Shown: in pieces, positions 46,951-59,809 of the stretch
Layout of the letters: every line of letters starts with the position of its first letter
How positions within the stretch are numbered: the first letter of the stretch is position 1
From: Dolomedes plantarius
Taxonomy: Eukaryota > Arthropoda > Arachnida > Araneae > Dolomedidae
Direction of reading: 5' to 3'
Length of the DNA: 64,000 nucleotides
NCBI GenBank assembly: GCA_907164885.2
Contig: OU015499.1
Coordinates: 145,176,654-145,240,653 of the forward strand
The notes under the pieces: generated by a model
The model's input: the letters and a program-made list of their open reading frames with translations, nothing else
The model's database searches: none
Told to the model about the DNA's origin: nothing
Program-made: the position numbers and the translations under genes

Positions 46951-47492
46951 TTTACAAAGTTTCGTTCCGACGAACGTTAAAAATACTCGTGAGAGCTGGG
47001 CTCATTATTTCAAAGTCCGACGAGCTCCCCGTCTCCCGTAAGCGTGTTGACCCTTCAACAGTCCGAATCTATTCTCCCTCTTCGTTCCCCGCGCCCTGTC
47101 TTTATCCATTCTTCTCAGCGCCTTCTCCAACCATCCATGACGAATTTCCTTTCCTGCCGACTTTTCTAAAGTACAAACGTGCCGCTAATGGTTTCACCAA
47201 TCTTTCTAAATGACTTGCGTCCTTTTCAACTATTGCCGCACTTCCCCAAAGGTGTATATCGTTCGACACCTGTTTATGTTTCATTTGGGTACATTGAAGA
47301 CGCTATTACTCACGTCCATCAATTCCACTTAGGAATGGGAGACGAGAGTCTGACAAAACCAATGGATTGTTTCTGATGAGTATGATCTATTAAATAAACA
47401 CACTCAGACACCGTACAATCCATTATTAACAGAAGAATTGAATAATAAATGAATTAAGTTTGAATATATATATATATATATATATCATCTTC
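46951..47492. other. GC-richer block then TA repeat, no recognised gene
   Basis: 46951-47390 is less AT-rich and has short open frames on both strands with no recognisable product; a retroelement LTR or an old exon is possible. A short TA run occupies 47465-47485. Confidence 0.3.
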
Positions 47493-47693
47493 ATTTTTTA
47501 TTATTGCTTTAATTTCATGTAATAAGTGAACTTTCCAAGTTCAGGTGAGGAGGCTGTTAAATATTCTTTAACTGTTGCCAGGAGATTGCTTTCTGCGCCC
47601 TCTCCTGGCAATAGTTAAAGAATATTTAACATACTCCTCACCTGAACTTGGAAAGTTCACTTATTACATGAAATTAAAGCAATAATAAAAAAT
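47493..47693. repeat. Hairpin with 93-bp arms
   Basis: Left arm 47493-47585 and right arm 47601-47693 are reverse complements with three mismatches, separated by a 15-base loop (TTGCTTTCTGCGCCC). If transcribed it would give a long near-perfect stem. It may be a MITE reduced to its termini or a hairpin-RNA locus. Flanks are AT-rich and show no clear target duplication. Confidence 0.9.
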
Positions 47694-47786
47694 TAATATA
47701 ATCAAAGAAATTATACAAGGCAGAGACGGACTTACTCGAGCATGTTTTGTAAAAACTTCAATATATATATATATATATATATTGGC

Positions 47787-47858
47787 ATTAATTGCATATA
47801 TTGACCGTTGTATTTAATTTGAATGTACTCCGTAGCGAAGCACAGGTATTCAGCTTGT
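47787..47858 (+). mobile_element. Helitron 3'-end fragment
   Basis: Matches the 3' terminus of the Helitron at 48891-49591 in opposite orientation ('tttaatttgaatgtactcc…gcgaag…gtattcag'). It ends CTTG instead of CTAG. Upstream it is cut off at a TA microsatellite (47760-47781). Confidence 0.65.
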
Positions 47859-48487
47859 AATTTTATAATTTAAAACCCTCAAATCGTTCTTTAGAGCGCA
47901 AGTAATGATGTCATTCGACTATCAAAATAATTTGTGAGTTTTTCACCCCGAAAAATTGAAAGTAAAAATCAAAAGAATTCTGTATTTTAAATTTTCCTGC
48001 ATGAAATTTGGAAAGGGAAAACTTAATGTTTGTTCTACTAAAAAATGAAATGATAACGTCTTTCGCAGTTAAACACGTTCAAATGACGCTCAAACGAATG
48101 CCGTTTTCAAAATATCTCAATGTCGGAAGGGTTGGAGTTTTTCCCTCTAAAAAATGAAAAGCTCATAACTATGTAAAATGTAAACAATAGAAATAAACAA
48201 AATTTAAAATTCAAGCATAGACTGCTAAATCACTATAACATAAAACATATCCTGCAAAGAAATTGGTTAAGCTGTAATGGGGGGTGGCGCTATAGTAATG
48301 TTACAATGACGTAACTTTTAGGATAGAATTGGCTGCTGTTTCGCCATAACCGTCACTTACGGAATTGGGGTGTGTACGCATCTTTTACTTTGCATTAGGA
48401 TTATTTGTGTGCTTGCATGTAAGGTGCGTTGAACCCATACTGTAAGTTGTATTTGTCTTTTCGTTTTCTTTTTGACTTATTGCTTCC

Positions 48488-48829
48488 TTGGGGGACTCGG
48501 GGCCTTGGGATGTCTTTTGGGCTTACCTGCATCCTATTCAGAAAGTTCCCCTTGAGGTAACTGATATGGTTGGGCTCCCTGATGACGAGACATGTCGGTT
48601 ACCTCTGTTGTTTTATGGTTCAGTTTCGGCACTTATACAGAATCTTGCCGTTGGTGCGTGGATGCCCAGAATGCTTGATTTCTGTTTGTTTTTTGTCTGT
48701 TTTCGTATTATTTTTATCTATTTCTGTTGGATTATCTATAAGCTCCTAACTATTTTACAAAGGTCGCCCAAACACGCTCGAACGAATGCAGCTTTCAAAA
48801 TTTTAATCTCAATTTCGGGGAGTATTTAG
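48488..48829 (+). other. Open frame of 113 codons, unrecognised
   Basis: Starts 'MGDSGPWDVFWAYLHPIQKV' and ends with a hydrophobic, possibly membrane-spanning stretch. Composition is less AT-rich than its flanks for the first 60 codons. It lies between two inverted Helitron 3' ends and between related flanking repeats (about 48065-48190 and 48765-48845). It could be a captured exon; no homology is recognised, so it is not called as a gene. Confidence 0.2.
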
Positions 48830-48890
48830 CTGTGTAAATGTATACAATATTTTTTTTCTGATTTTTAATATGTTGTACCTTTATCGTATA

Positions 48891-49591
48891 CTAGCTGAAT
48901 ACCCGTTCTTCGCTATGGAGTACATTCAAATTAAATATAACGGTCAATGTATGAAATTAATACCAAAAAAATATATATTTGTAAAAAAATCATAACGGAT
49001 ATTTTTATACACAAAATAATGTAGAAGAAAATATTGAAATCAAATCTAATAGAATATACTAAATAATATACTATTACAGTTTGAGTAACATTTCTTTTAC
49101 TGTATTTTAATATTTTTTTGGATAATATCCAATCATCTGCCGCATTAGAAAGAAAAAAAATTCTATTTATTTCGTTCTTCTGCACGTGACGATAAATTAA
49201 TTTAAAATATCACAAAAAGAAAAGAAACCACGTGATCAGCATTTAATAAATTAAATTCTTAAAATTAATCTTTGAAAATTCACCCAAAATCAGAAAATGG
49301 AATTAAAAATTCGAAAAAGATTTCATTTTAAAGGAATTTTTATGATCTTTCTTGTGATGTAAATTTAATAACCCTCATATTATTATTTTAAATGCAAACT
49401 TTAAAGAATGTTACAAAAACATCTTAAAAATTTAATTTTAAAAAATCTAAGAAGAATTTTTCAAAAATCTTTCGTAGTGCACCCCTACACTATAAGAAGA
49501 ATTGACATGCAAAATTTCAACCCTTTAGGTTCAACGGTTTGGTCTGTGCGTTATATGTCAGTCAGTTACGGAACTGTTTTATATATATAGA
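48891..49591 (-). mobile_element. Helitron, 701 bp, non-autonomous
   Basis: On the minus strand it begins TCTATATATATAAAAC (49591) and ends ...TATTCAGCTAG (48891), with A before and T after, as expected for Helitrons. It is the best-bounded member of a family that also includes 13215-13655, 44102-44631 and 47787-47858. It has no coding capacity. Confidence 0.8.
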
Positions 49592-49698
49592 TTTCAAACA
49601 GCGTCATTTACTTGTCCTTTACAACTAAAATTTGCCATTGATTCAACTATCAAATCCTTATTATCTAAATATTTATTTTGTAGCTGATTTGTCATTTA

Positions 49699-49878
49699 GG
49701 TCCTGTTTACATAGGAGTCTGGTAGCGGAAGCGTAAAAGGAAAGATGGCGCTGAGACGGAAATAAACCAATCATAGGCGTCCAAAATTACGTTGCTAACC
49801 GTTTAGAGGTTTGTCATTGGTTAAATATATTTCAATACTTTAACGCTTCCTCTACCGGACTCCTATGTGAACAGGACC
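49699..49878. mobile_element. Harbinger-type MITE, 180 bp
   Basis: Inverted ends of about 40 bp start GGTCCTGTTTACATAGGAGT / GGTCCTGTTCACATAGGAGT. The flanks are TTA (49696-49698) and TGA (49879-49881), an imperfect 3-bp target. Terminal style resembles the element at 36127 (GGCCCTATCACA). No coding capacity. Confidence 0.75.
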
Positions 49879-50044
49879 TGACTCTTCTTATTTTGTTGTT
49901 TAAAGCTTTCTATGAAGATGGAGAGTTCTGCTATTGATTGCATAAATTGTTTCCAAAAGAGAAGTAGTATAGGATTTTTCAAAGTTTCCACTTAAAAATA
50001 CAAATGCTTAGGTGAGAATTATGGATTAATGCTATGAGAAGAGA

Positions 50045-53000
50045 TGATTGGAAGCCATCCAAAACATCAATCATTTTTAAAGATCGTTTGTAAACAGTTG
50101 TTACTCTTTTAAATAGTTTTTTAAATTATTTATGGCACAACAAATATGACTGAATGGTTTGTCAAGTATGCATGCTTTAATGTATGCAAAAATGCATTCT
50201 GCTCGTATTGCTTTTCAGATTGGAAGCCATCCAAAACATCAATCATTTGTAAAGATCGTTTGTAAACAGTTGTTACTCTTTTAAATAGTTTTTTAAATTA
50301 TTTATGGCACAACAAATATGACTGAATGATTTGTCAAGTATGGATGCTTTAATGTATGCAAAAATGCATTCTGCTCGTATTGCTTTTCAGTATTGCTTTT
50401 CAGATTGGAAGCCATCCAAAACATCAATCATTTGTAAAGATCGTTTGTAAACAGTTGTTACTCTTTTAAATAGTTTTTGTAATTATTTATGGCACAACAA
50501 ATATGACTGAATGGTTTGTCAAGTATGGATGCTTTAATGTATGCAAAAATGCATTCCGCTCGTATTGCTTTTCAGTATTGCTTTTCAGATTGGAAGCCAT
50601 CCAAAACATCAATCATTTGTAAAGATCGTTTGTAAACAGTTGTTACTCTTTTAAATAGTTTTTTAAATTATTTATGGCACAACATATATGACTGAATGGT
50701 TTGTCAAGTATGGATGCTTTAATGTATGCAAAAATGCATTCTGCTCGTATTGCTTTTCAGTATTGCTTTTCAGATTGGAAGCCATCCAAAACATCAATCA
50801 TTTGTAAAGATCGTTTGTAAATAGTTGTTACTCTTTTAAATAGTTTTTTAAATTATTTATGGCACAACAAATATGACTGAATGGTTTGTCAAGTATGGAT
50901 GCTTTAATGTATGCAAAAATGCATTCTGCTCGTATTGCTTTTCAGTATTGCTTTTCAGATTGGAAGCCATCCAAAACATCAATCATTTGTAAAGATCGTT
51001 TGTAAACAGTTGTTACTCTTTTAAATAGTTTTTTAAATTATTTATGGCACAACAAATATGACTGAATGGTTTGTCAAGTATGGATGCTTTAATGTATGCA
51101 AAAATGCATTCCGCTCGTATTGCTTTTCAGTATTGGTTTTCAGATTGGAAGCCATCCAAAACATCAATCATTTGTAAAGATCGTTTGTAAATAGTTGTTA
51201 CTCTTTTAAATAGTTTTTTAAATTATTTATGGCACAACAAATATGACTGAATGGTTTGTCAAGTATGGATGCTTTAATGTATGCAAAAATGCATTCTGCT
51301 CGTATTGCTTTTCAGTATTGCTTTTCAGATTGGAAGCCATCCAAAACATCAATCATTTGTAAAGATCGTTTGTAAACAGTTGTTACTCTTTTAAATAGTT
51401 TTTGTAATTATTTATGGCACAACAAATATGACTGAATGGTTTGTCAAGTATGGATGCTTTAATGTATGCAAAAATGCATTCCGCTCGTATTGCTTTTCAG
51501 TATTGCTTTTCAGATTGGAAGCCATCCAAAACATCAATCATTTGTAAAGATCGTTTGTAAACAGTTGTTACTCTTTTAAATAGTTTTTTAAATTATTTAT
51601 GGCACAACAAATATGACTGAATGGTTTGTCAAGTATGGATGCTTTAATGTATGCAAAAATGCATTCTGCTCGTATTGCTTTTCAGTATTGCTTTTCAGAT
51701 TGGAAGCCATCCAAAACATCAATCATTTGTAAAGATCGTTTGTAAACAGTTGTTACTCTTTTAAATAGTTTTTGTAATTATTTATGGCACAACAAATATG
51801 ACTGAATGGTTTGTCAAGTATGGATGCTTTAATGTATGCAAAAATGCATTCCGCTCGTATTGCTTTTCAGTATTGCTTTTCAGATTGGAAGCCATCCAAA
51901 ACATCAATCATTTGTAAAGATCGTTTGTAAACAGTTGTTACTCTTTTAAATAGTTTTTTAAATTATTTATGGCACAACATATATGACTGAATGGTTTGTC
52001 AAGTATGGATGCTTTAATGTATGCAAAAATGCATTCTGCTCGTATTGCTTTTCAGTATTGCTTTTCAGATTGGAAGCCATCCAAAACATCAATCATTTGT
52101 AAAGATCGTTTGTAAATAGTTGTTACTCTTTTAAATAGTTTTTTAAATTATTTATGGCACAACAAATATGACTGAATGGTTTGTCAAGTATGGATGCTTT
52201 AATGTATGCAAAAATGCATTCCGCTCGTATTGCTTTTCAGTATTGCTTTTCAGATTGGAAGCCATCCAAAACATCAATCATTTGTAAAGATCGTTTGTAA
52301 ACAGTTGTTACTCTTTTAAATAGTTTTTTAAATTATTTATGGCACAACATATATGACTGAATGGTTTGTCAAGTATGGATGCTTTAATGTATGCAAAAAT
52401 GCATTCTGCTCGTATTGCTTTTCAGTATTGCTTTTCAGATTGGAAGCCATCCAAAACATCAATCATTTGTAAAGATCGTTTGTAAATAGTTGTTACTCTT
52501 TTAAATAGTTTTTTAAATTATTTATGGCACAACAAATATGACTGAATGGTTTGTCAAGTATGGATGCTTTAATGTATGCAAAAATGCATTCTGCTCGTAT
52601 TGCTTTTCAGTATTGCTTTTCAGATTGGAAGCCATCCAAAACATCAATCATTTGTAAAGATCGTTTGTAAACAGTTGTTACTCTTTTAAATAGTTTTTTA
52701 AATTATTTATGGCACAACAAATATGACTGAATGGTTTGTCAAGTATGGATGCTTTAATGTATGCAAAAATGCATTCTGCTCGTATTGCTTTTCAGTATTG
52801 CTTTTCAGATTGGAAGCCATCCAAAACATCAATCATTTGTAAAGATCGTTTGTAAATAGTTGTTACTCTTTTAAATAGTTTTTTAAATTATTTATGGCAC
52901 AACAAATATGACTGAATGGTTTGTCAAGTATGGATGCTTTAATGTATGCAAAAATGCATTCCGCTCGTATTGCTTTTCAGTATTGCTTTTCAGATTGGAA

Positions 53001-56000
53001 GCCATCCAAAACATCAATCATTTGTAAAGATCGTTTGTAAACAGTTGTTACTCTTTTAAATAGTTTTTTAAATTATTTATGGCACAACATATATGACTGA
53101 ATGGTTTGTCAAGTATGGATGCTTTAATGTATGCAAAAATGCATTCTGCTCGTATTGCTTTTCAGTATTGCTTTTCAGATTGGAAGCCATCCAAAACATC
53201 AATCATTTGTAAAGATCGTTTGTAAATAGTTGTTACTCTTTTAAATAGTTTTTTAAATTATTTATGGCACAACAAATATGACTGAATGGTTTGTCAAGTA
53301 TGGATGCTTTAATGTATGCAAAAATGCATTCTGCTCGTATTGCTTTTCAGTATTGCTTTTCAGATTGGAAGCCATCCAAAACATCAATCATTTGTAAAGA
53401 TCGTTTGTAAACAGTTGTTACTCTTTTAAATAGTTTTTTAAATTATTTATGGCACAACAAATATGACTGAATGGTTTGTCAAGTATGGATGCTTTAATGT
53501 ATGCAAAAATGCATTCCGCTCGTATTGCTTTTCAGTATTGCTTTTCAGATTGGAAGCCATCCAAAACATCAATCATTTGTAAAGATCGTTTGTAAATAGT
53601 TGTTACTCTTTTAAATAGTTTTTTAAATTATTTATGGCACAACAAATATGACTGAATGGTTTGTCAAGTATGGATGCTTTAATGTATGCAAAAATGCATT
53701 CTGCTCGTATTGCTTTTCAGTATTGCTTTTCAGATTGGAAGCCATCCAAAACATCAATCATTTGTAAAGATCGTTTGTAAACAGTTGTTACTCTTTTAAA
53801 TAGTTTTTGTAATTATTTATGGCACAACAAATATGACTGAATGGTTTGTCAAGTATGGATGCTTTAATGTATGCAAAAATGCATTCCGCTCGTATTGCTT
53901 TTCAGTATTGCTTTTCAGATTGGAAGCCATCCAAAACATCAATCATTTGTAAAGATCGTTTGTAAACAGTTGTTACTCTTTTAAATAGTTTTTTAAATTA
54001 TTTATGGCACAACAAATATGACTGAATGGTTTGTCAAGTATGGATGCTTTAATGTATGCAAAAATGCATTCCGCTCGTATTGCTTTTCAGTATTGCTTTT
54101 CAAATTGGAAGCCATCCAAAACATCAATCATTTGTAAAGATCGTTTGTAAACAGTTGTTACTCTTTTAAATAGTTTTTTAAATTATTTATGGCACAACAT
54201 ATATGACTGAATGGTTTGTCAAGTATGGATGCTTTAATGTATGCAAAAATGCATTCTGCTCGTATTGCTTTTCAGTATTGCTTTTCAGATTGGAAGCCAT
54301 CCAAAACATCAATCATTTGTAAAGATCGTTTGTAAATAGTTGTTACTCTTTTAAATAGTTTTTTAAATTATTTATGGCACAACAAATATGACTGAATGGT
54401 TTGTCAAGTATGGATGCTTTAATGTATGCAAAAATGCATTCTGCTCGTATTGCTTTTCAGTATTGCTTTTCAGATTGGAAGCCATCCAAAACATCAATCA
54501 TTTGTAAAGATCGTTTGTAAACAGTTGTTACTCTTTTAAATAGTTTTTTAAATTATTTATGGCACAACAAATATGACTGAATGGTTTGTCAAGTATGGAT
54601 GCTTTAATGTATGCAAAAATGCATTCTGCTCGTATTGCTTTTCAGTATTGCTTTTCAGATTGGAAGCCATCCAAAACATCAATCATTTGTAAAGATCGTT
54701 TGTAAATAGTTGTTACTCTTTTAAATAGTTTTTTAAATTATTTATGGCACAACAAATATGACTGAATGGTTTGTCAAGTATGGATGCTTTAATGTATGCA
54801 AAAATGCATTCCGCTCGTATTGCTTTTCAGTATTGCTTTTCAGATTGGAAGCCATCCAAAACATCAATCATTTGTAAAGATCGTTTGTAAACAGTTGTTA
54901 CTCTTTTAAATAGTTTTTTAAATTATTTATGGCACAACAAATATGACTGAATGGTTTGTCAAGTATGGATGCTTTAATGTATGCAGAAATGCATTCTGCT
55001 CGTATTGCTTTTCAGTATTGCTTTTCAGATTGGAAGCCATCCAAAACATCAATCATTTGTAAAGATCGTTTGTAAATAGTTGTTACTCTTTTAAATAGTT
55101 TTTTAAATTATTTATGGCACAACAAATATGACTGAATGGTTTGTCAAGTATGGATGCTTTAATGTATGCAAAAATGCATTCCGCTCGTATTGCTTTTCAG
55201 TATTGCTTTTCAGATTGGAAGCCATCCAAAACATCAATCATTTGTAAAGATCGTTTGTAAACAGTTGTTACTCTTTTAAATAGTTTTTTAAATTATTTAT
55301 GGCACAACATATATGACTGAATGGTTTGTCAAGTATGGATGCTTTAATGTATGCAAAAATGCATTCTGCTCGTATTGCTTTTCAGTATTGCTTTTCAGAT
55401 TGGAAGCCATCCAAAACATCAATCATTTGTAAAGATCGTTTGTAAATAGTTGTTACTCTTTTAAATAGTTTTTTAAATTATTTATGGCACAACAAATATG
55501 ACTGAATGGTTTGTCAAGTATGGATGCTTTAATGTATGCAAAAATGCATTCTGCTCGTATTGCTTTTCAGTATTGCTTTTCAGATTGGAAGCCATCCAAA
55601 ACATCAATCATTTGTAAAGATCGTTTGTAAACAGTTGTTACTCTTTTAAATAGTTTTTTTAATTATTTATGGCACAACAAATATGACTGAATGGTTTGTC
55701 AAGTATGGATGCTTTAATGTATGCAAAAATGCATTCCGCTCGTATTGCTTTTCAGTATTGCTTTTCAGATTGGAAGCCATCCAAAACATCAATCATTTGT
55801 AAAGATCGTTTGTAAATAGTTGTTACTCTTTTAAATAGTTTTTTAAATTATTTATGGCACAACAAATATGACTGAATGGTTTGTCAAGTATGGATGCTTT
55901 AATGTATGCAAAAATGCATTCTGCTCGTATTGCTTTTCAGTATTGCTTTTCAGATTGGAAGCCATCCAAAACATCAATCATTTGTAAAGATCGTTTGTAA

Positions 56001-57207
56001 ATAGTTGTTACTCTTTTAAATAGTTTTTGTAATTATTTATGGCACAACAAATATGACTGAATGGTTTGTCAAGTATGGATGCTTTAATGTATGCAAAAAT
56101 GCATTCCGCTCGTATTGCTTTTCAGTATTGCTTTTCAGATTGGAAGCCATCCAAAACATCAATCATTTGTAAAGATCGTTTGTAAACAGTTGTTACTCTT
56201 TTAAATAGTTTTTTAAATTATTTATGGCACAACAAATATGACTGAATGGTTTGTCAAGTATGGATGCTTTAATGTATGCAAAAATGCATTCCGCTCGTAT
56301 TGCTTTTCAGTGTTGCTTTTCAGATTGGAAGCCATCCAAAACATCAATCATTTGTAAAGATCGTTTGTAAACAGTTGTTACTCTTTTAAATAGTTTTTGT
56401 AATTATTTATGGCACAACAAATATGACTGAATGGTTTGTCAAGTATGGATGCTTTAATGTATGCAAAAATGCATTCCGCTCGTATTGCTTTTCAGTATTG
56501 CTTTTCAGATTGGAAGCCATCCAAAACATCAATCATTTGTAAAGATCGTTTGTAAACAGTTGTTACTCTTTTAAATAGTTTTTTAAATTATTTATGGCAC
56601 AACAAATATGACTGAATGGTTTGTCAAGTATGGATGCTTTAATGTATGCAAAAATGCATTCTGCTCGTATTGCTTTTCAGTATTGCTTTTCAGATTGGAA
56701 GCCATCCAAAACATCAATCATTTGTAAAGATCGTTTGTAAATAGTTGTTACTCTTTTAAATAGTTTTTTAAATTATTTATGGCACAACAAATATGACTGA
56801 ATGGTTTGTCAAGTATGGATGCTTTAATGTATGCAAAAATGCATTCTGCTCGTATTGCTTTTCAGATTGGAAGCCATCCAAAACATCAATCATTTGTAAA
56901 GATCGTTTGTAAACAGTTGTTACTCTTTTAAATAGTTTTTTAAATTATTTATGGCACAACAAATATGACTGAATGGTTTGTCAAGTATGGATGCTTTAAT
57001 GTATGAAAAATGCATTCTGCTCGTATTGCTTTTCAGATTGGAAGCCATCCAAAACATCAATCATTTGTAAAGATCGTTTGTAAACAGTTGTTACTCTTTT
57101 AAATAGTTTTTTAAATTATTTATGGCACAACAAATATGACTGAATGGTTTGTCAAGTATGGATGCTTTAATGTATGAAAAATGCATTCTGCTCGTATTGC
57201 TTTTCAG
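50045..57207 (+). repeat. Satellite array, 39 units, mostly 185 bp
   Basis: Each unit begins 'gattggaagccatccaaaac' and contains 'tatgcaaaaatgcatt' and a final 'tattgcttttca' that is itself a 12-13-bp direct repeat. Starts fall at 50045, 50218, then every 185 bp to 56693, then 56865 and 57036. The first unit and the last three are 171-173 bp because they lack one copy of the internal repeat. Units differ by a few linked variants (aaac/aaat, tttaaatt/tttgtaatt, caaata/catata, ctgctc/ccgctc) that recur in blocks. No frame is open along the array. A centromeric or heterochromatic satellite is possible; transcription is not indicated. Confidence 0.97.
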
Positions 57208-57438
57208 TCCTTGAGTATTTAAGATTTTACTGTAAGTTTCAAATTTTGAGTAGTGAAACTGATACAAATGTGACTGTAACACATTTATGCTGTAACAAAT
57301 CTTTTCAAAAATAAGTGTCACTTTTTAAAATGATGTATGTTTCAGGTGTTTAATCTCAGTTTCTCTTACGTATATGTTTTTACTCATAATCTGTAATTTA
57401 TTACCTTAATAAAGTCGTTTCAAGTACTGGCTATTTTA

Positions 57439-58640
57439 TCTATATAAATAAAAGGAAAACGGTGTCTGTCGGCCGGAAATGGGAACAATTCCGAGGTAGA
57501 CCGTTTCCGGTATGGCATTCGTTATGACATTCAGCCATGTTTGAAAATGTCGAAATAGATGTATTTTTTTTTCATGAAAGTACATAAATGTTACATATTT
57601 GGAAAGAACTTTAAAAACTGATAAGTTTTCCTGCGTACACTTACTTCTGTTACTTGAATAGTTTTAGAGATATTTCAATTCTAAATGCATACTCCACCGA
57701 TTAAAAACGCAACCGCCATGTTTTAAAAGTTAAAATCGATGTATTTTTTAAAAAGAAAGTACATAAATTTTACATATTTAGAAAGAGCTTTAAAAGCTGA
57801 TAATTTTTTTCTGCGTACACTTATTCTGTTAATTCAATAGTTTTAGAGTTATTTGGATTCTAATGAGGCGTCTCCTATGAGATCATCCATCTTTGATGAT
57901 GTAAACAAAGGGTGATTCTTTCACAGCGTGATTCTCACTAAAAAAAATGAATCACTGAAAATAAATGTTTCATCGTGTGTCTATTTTTTAATTCTTTTTC
58001 TATTTTTCATACTCTTAATTCAAACTTTTTAATCACAAATAGATCATTTGAAGATGTACTGATTTTTAGGGGATTTTTGACAGTTTAAAGCGAAAAAAAA
58101 ATTTAAATTCAAGTGAACTGTGATTCGAGTGTCAAGTGATTCGATTTGGGTATTCGATTAATGCTAAACAATAGCAGGCAATAAGATTCTTTTGTTCTCA
58201 TTTCATAGTTCTATATTCTTTCTTGAGAGGTTGTTGAATCATTAAACGTGAACGTGTGACATAAGATTCTTTTCTTATCATTTCATAGTTCTATATCGAT
58301 CTTCAGTTTTGTGTATACGAGGTTTTCAGTTTTTATTTTAGATATATGGAATCATGTTTGAACTGTCCAAACAACAAATAATTTTTTAATTTTTATTTTA
58401 ATTTTACCAATTTTTTTTCAAAACCGTTCATAGTTCATGTATTTCTTTCTTTGCTGATTAGTTTAGTTTTTGGTTTTAGATAAATATTCTACTAATATAT
58501 TTTTGTATGAAGTTCACCATTTCTTTGTCTTGTTGATTACACTGTAGATTACTTTGTAGATTTCGTATGCATTATTCAGTAATAATTTATTTTACACAAG
58601 AATATTAACAATAATTTTTATATGTTAAATTATATTTTTG
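57439..58640 (+). mobile_element. Helitron-like element, 5' end
   Basis: Starts TCTATATAAATAAAAGGAAA after A (57438), the Helitron 5' pattern used by the other members here. It contains two related stretches (about 57540-57680 and 57725-57860) and the 58345-58545 segment shared with 1141-1330. A 3' CTRR end was not identified, so the right boundary is approximate. Confidence 0.5.
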
Positions 58641-58645
58641 GTATT

Positions 58646-58784
58646 AAATGTTTTTTTGTTCATTACGTGTATGTATTATTAACTGTGTCCAACTATAAAT
58701 TCCCCATGAAAAAATAAATGGTGCCCGCTGTTCGACCGGTATTCTAGAATGTGCGCTTAGGTACAAAAAGGTTGGGGACCCCTA
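58646..58784 (-). mobile_element. hAT (Charlie-type) terminus
   Basis: Ends ...AAAAAGGTTGGGGACCCCTA at about 58784, the complement of the common hAT start TAGGGGTCCCCAACC. The element body on the left is unclear and seems to interrupt the Helitron-like element. No partner end was found. Confidence 0.5.
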
Positions 58785-58907
58785 CTATGTAGGTATTCCT
58801 ATTGCATATGTAGGAATAAGAATTTATACTTTTTTTTCTTTTCTTTTTAGGGGTTTTCCCCATATAGGGATATTTTCCCTTTTTGCTTCGTAGGTATGGG
58901 AATACAA

Positions 58908-58945
58908 CATGAAGCTAAAGAGCCCATGAGCTCTTTAGCTTCATG
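58908..58945. repeat. Perfect 16-bp-stem hairpin
   Basis: CATGAAGCTAAAGAGC, loop CCATGA, GCTCTTTAGCTTCATG. Surrounding DNA alternates short TTTTAGGG and CCCTTTTT runs. No T run follows, so it is not a bacterial-type terminator. Confidence 0.85.
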
Positions 58946-59491
58946 GAATACAAATTAATGGATTTTCTCTTTTTAGGGATTTTTTTCCCTATTTCTCTCT
59001 GTGCAGGGAATTTCCTCCTATACACTAAAAACCAGCGTTACCACTGAGATCTCGAAAAAAAATCATGGCTTTTAAGGCTACTTCTATTTTATCTAAGTTT
59101 TCAAAGCTGATGGTATTCTGATCATTCTACATTATATTCCGATAAACAAAAGATCCGATAAGAAAAAAAATTAGTTTATGTTTAAAAAGTAATCAAATAC
59201 TATTTACATAAAAAATACCAAAACTGCAGAATATAAGATAGTCAGGATTTACTCCTTGTGCCTGGATTGGCTCTCTTGTGGAAAGGACTGTGTAGTAGCT
59301 CAAATACTAATAAATTTTACTGCTCATCTAATCAAAATATTTTTCTGTTCCAAAATTATTCACATCAATTGTTAAATAAATGAATATATAATGAATAAAA
59401 TAAATTTAAAATATAAAAAACATAATTTGTGATCATTTTCATTATGCTTTTAAGTTTAAGTGGGAAAAAACTCAACATCTAACAGACTAAG

Positions 59492-59492
<1 letters not shown>

Positions 59493-59525
<33 letters not shown>
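59493..59525 (+). repeat. TA microsatellite
   Basis: A short TA run in AT-rich DNA. Confidence 0.9.
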
Positions 59526-59531
<6 letters not shown>

Positions 59532-59809
59532 AAACTAGTAATTTCTTAATTCAACAATCTTAACATTTAAAAACTATTAATTCCTCACTTTACTATTCCA
59601 AATTACAAACCCTTTTTTAATTCCTTGAAACAGGTAATTCCCTTTGGGCATTCGCGTTAAATTCCATTTTAAAATCTAACATTATTCTAAATTCCCTGCG
59701 GCGGTCGAAACTAATTTCGCTTTTGATTCTAAGTTCTAATAACCTCTAGAGAAAAAATTAAATGGCTGCCTGTTTAATCGAAAACTAAACTTGCGTAGCG
59801 TGGGCAGAA

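Noticed and set aside
50045..57207. CRISPR-like array
   Set aside because: The 185-bp units abut directly with no unique spacers; this is a eukaryotic satellite.
58744..58747. CTAG as the 3' end of the Helitron starting at 57439
   Set aside because: It is followed by A rather than T, has no hairpin just upstream, and lies inside a hAT terminus.
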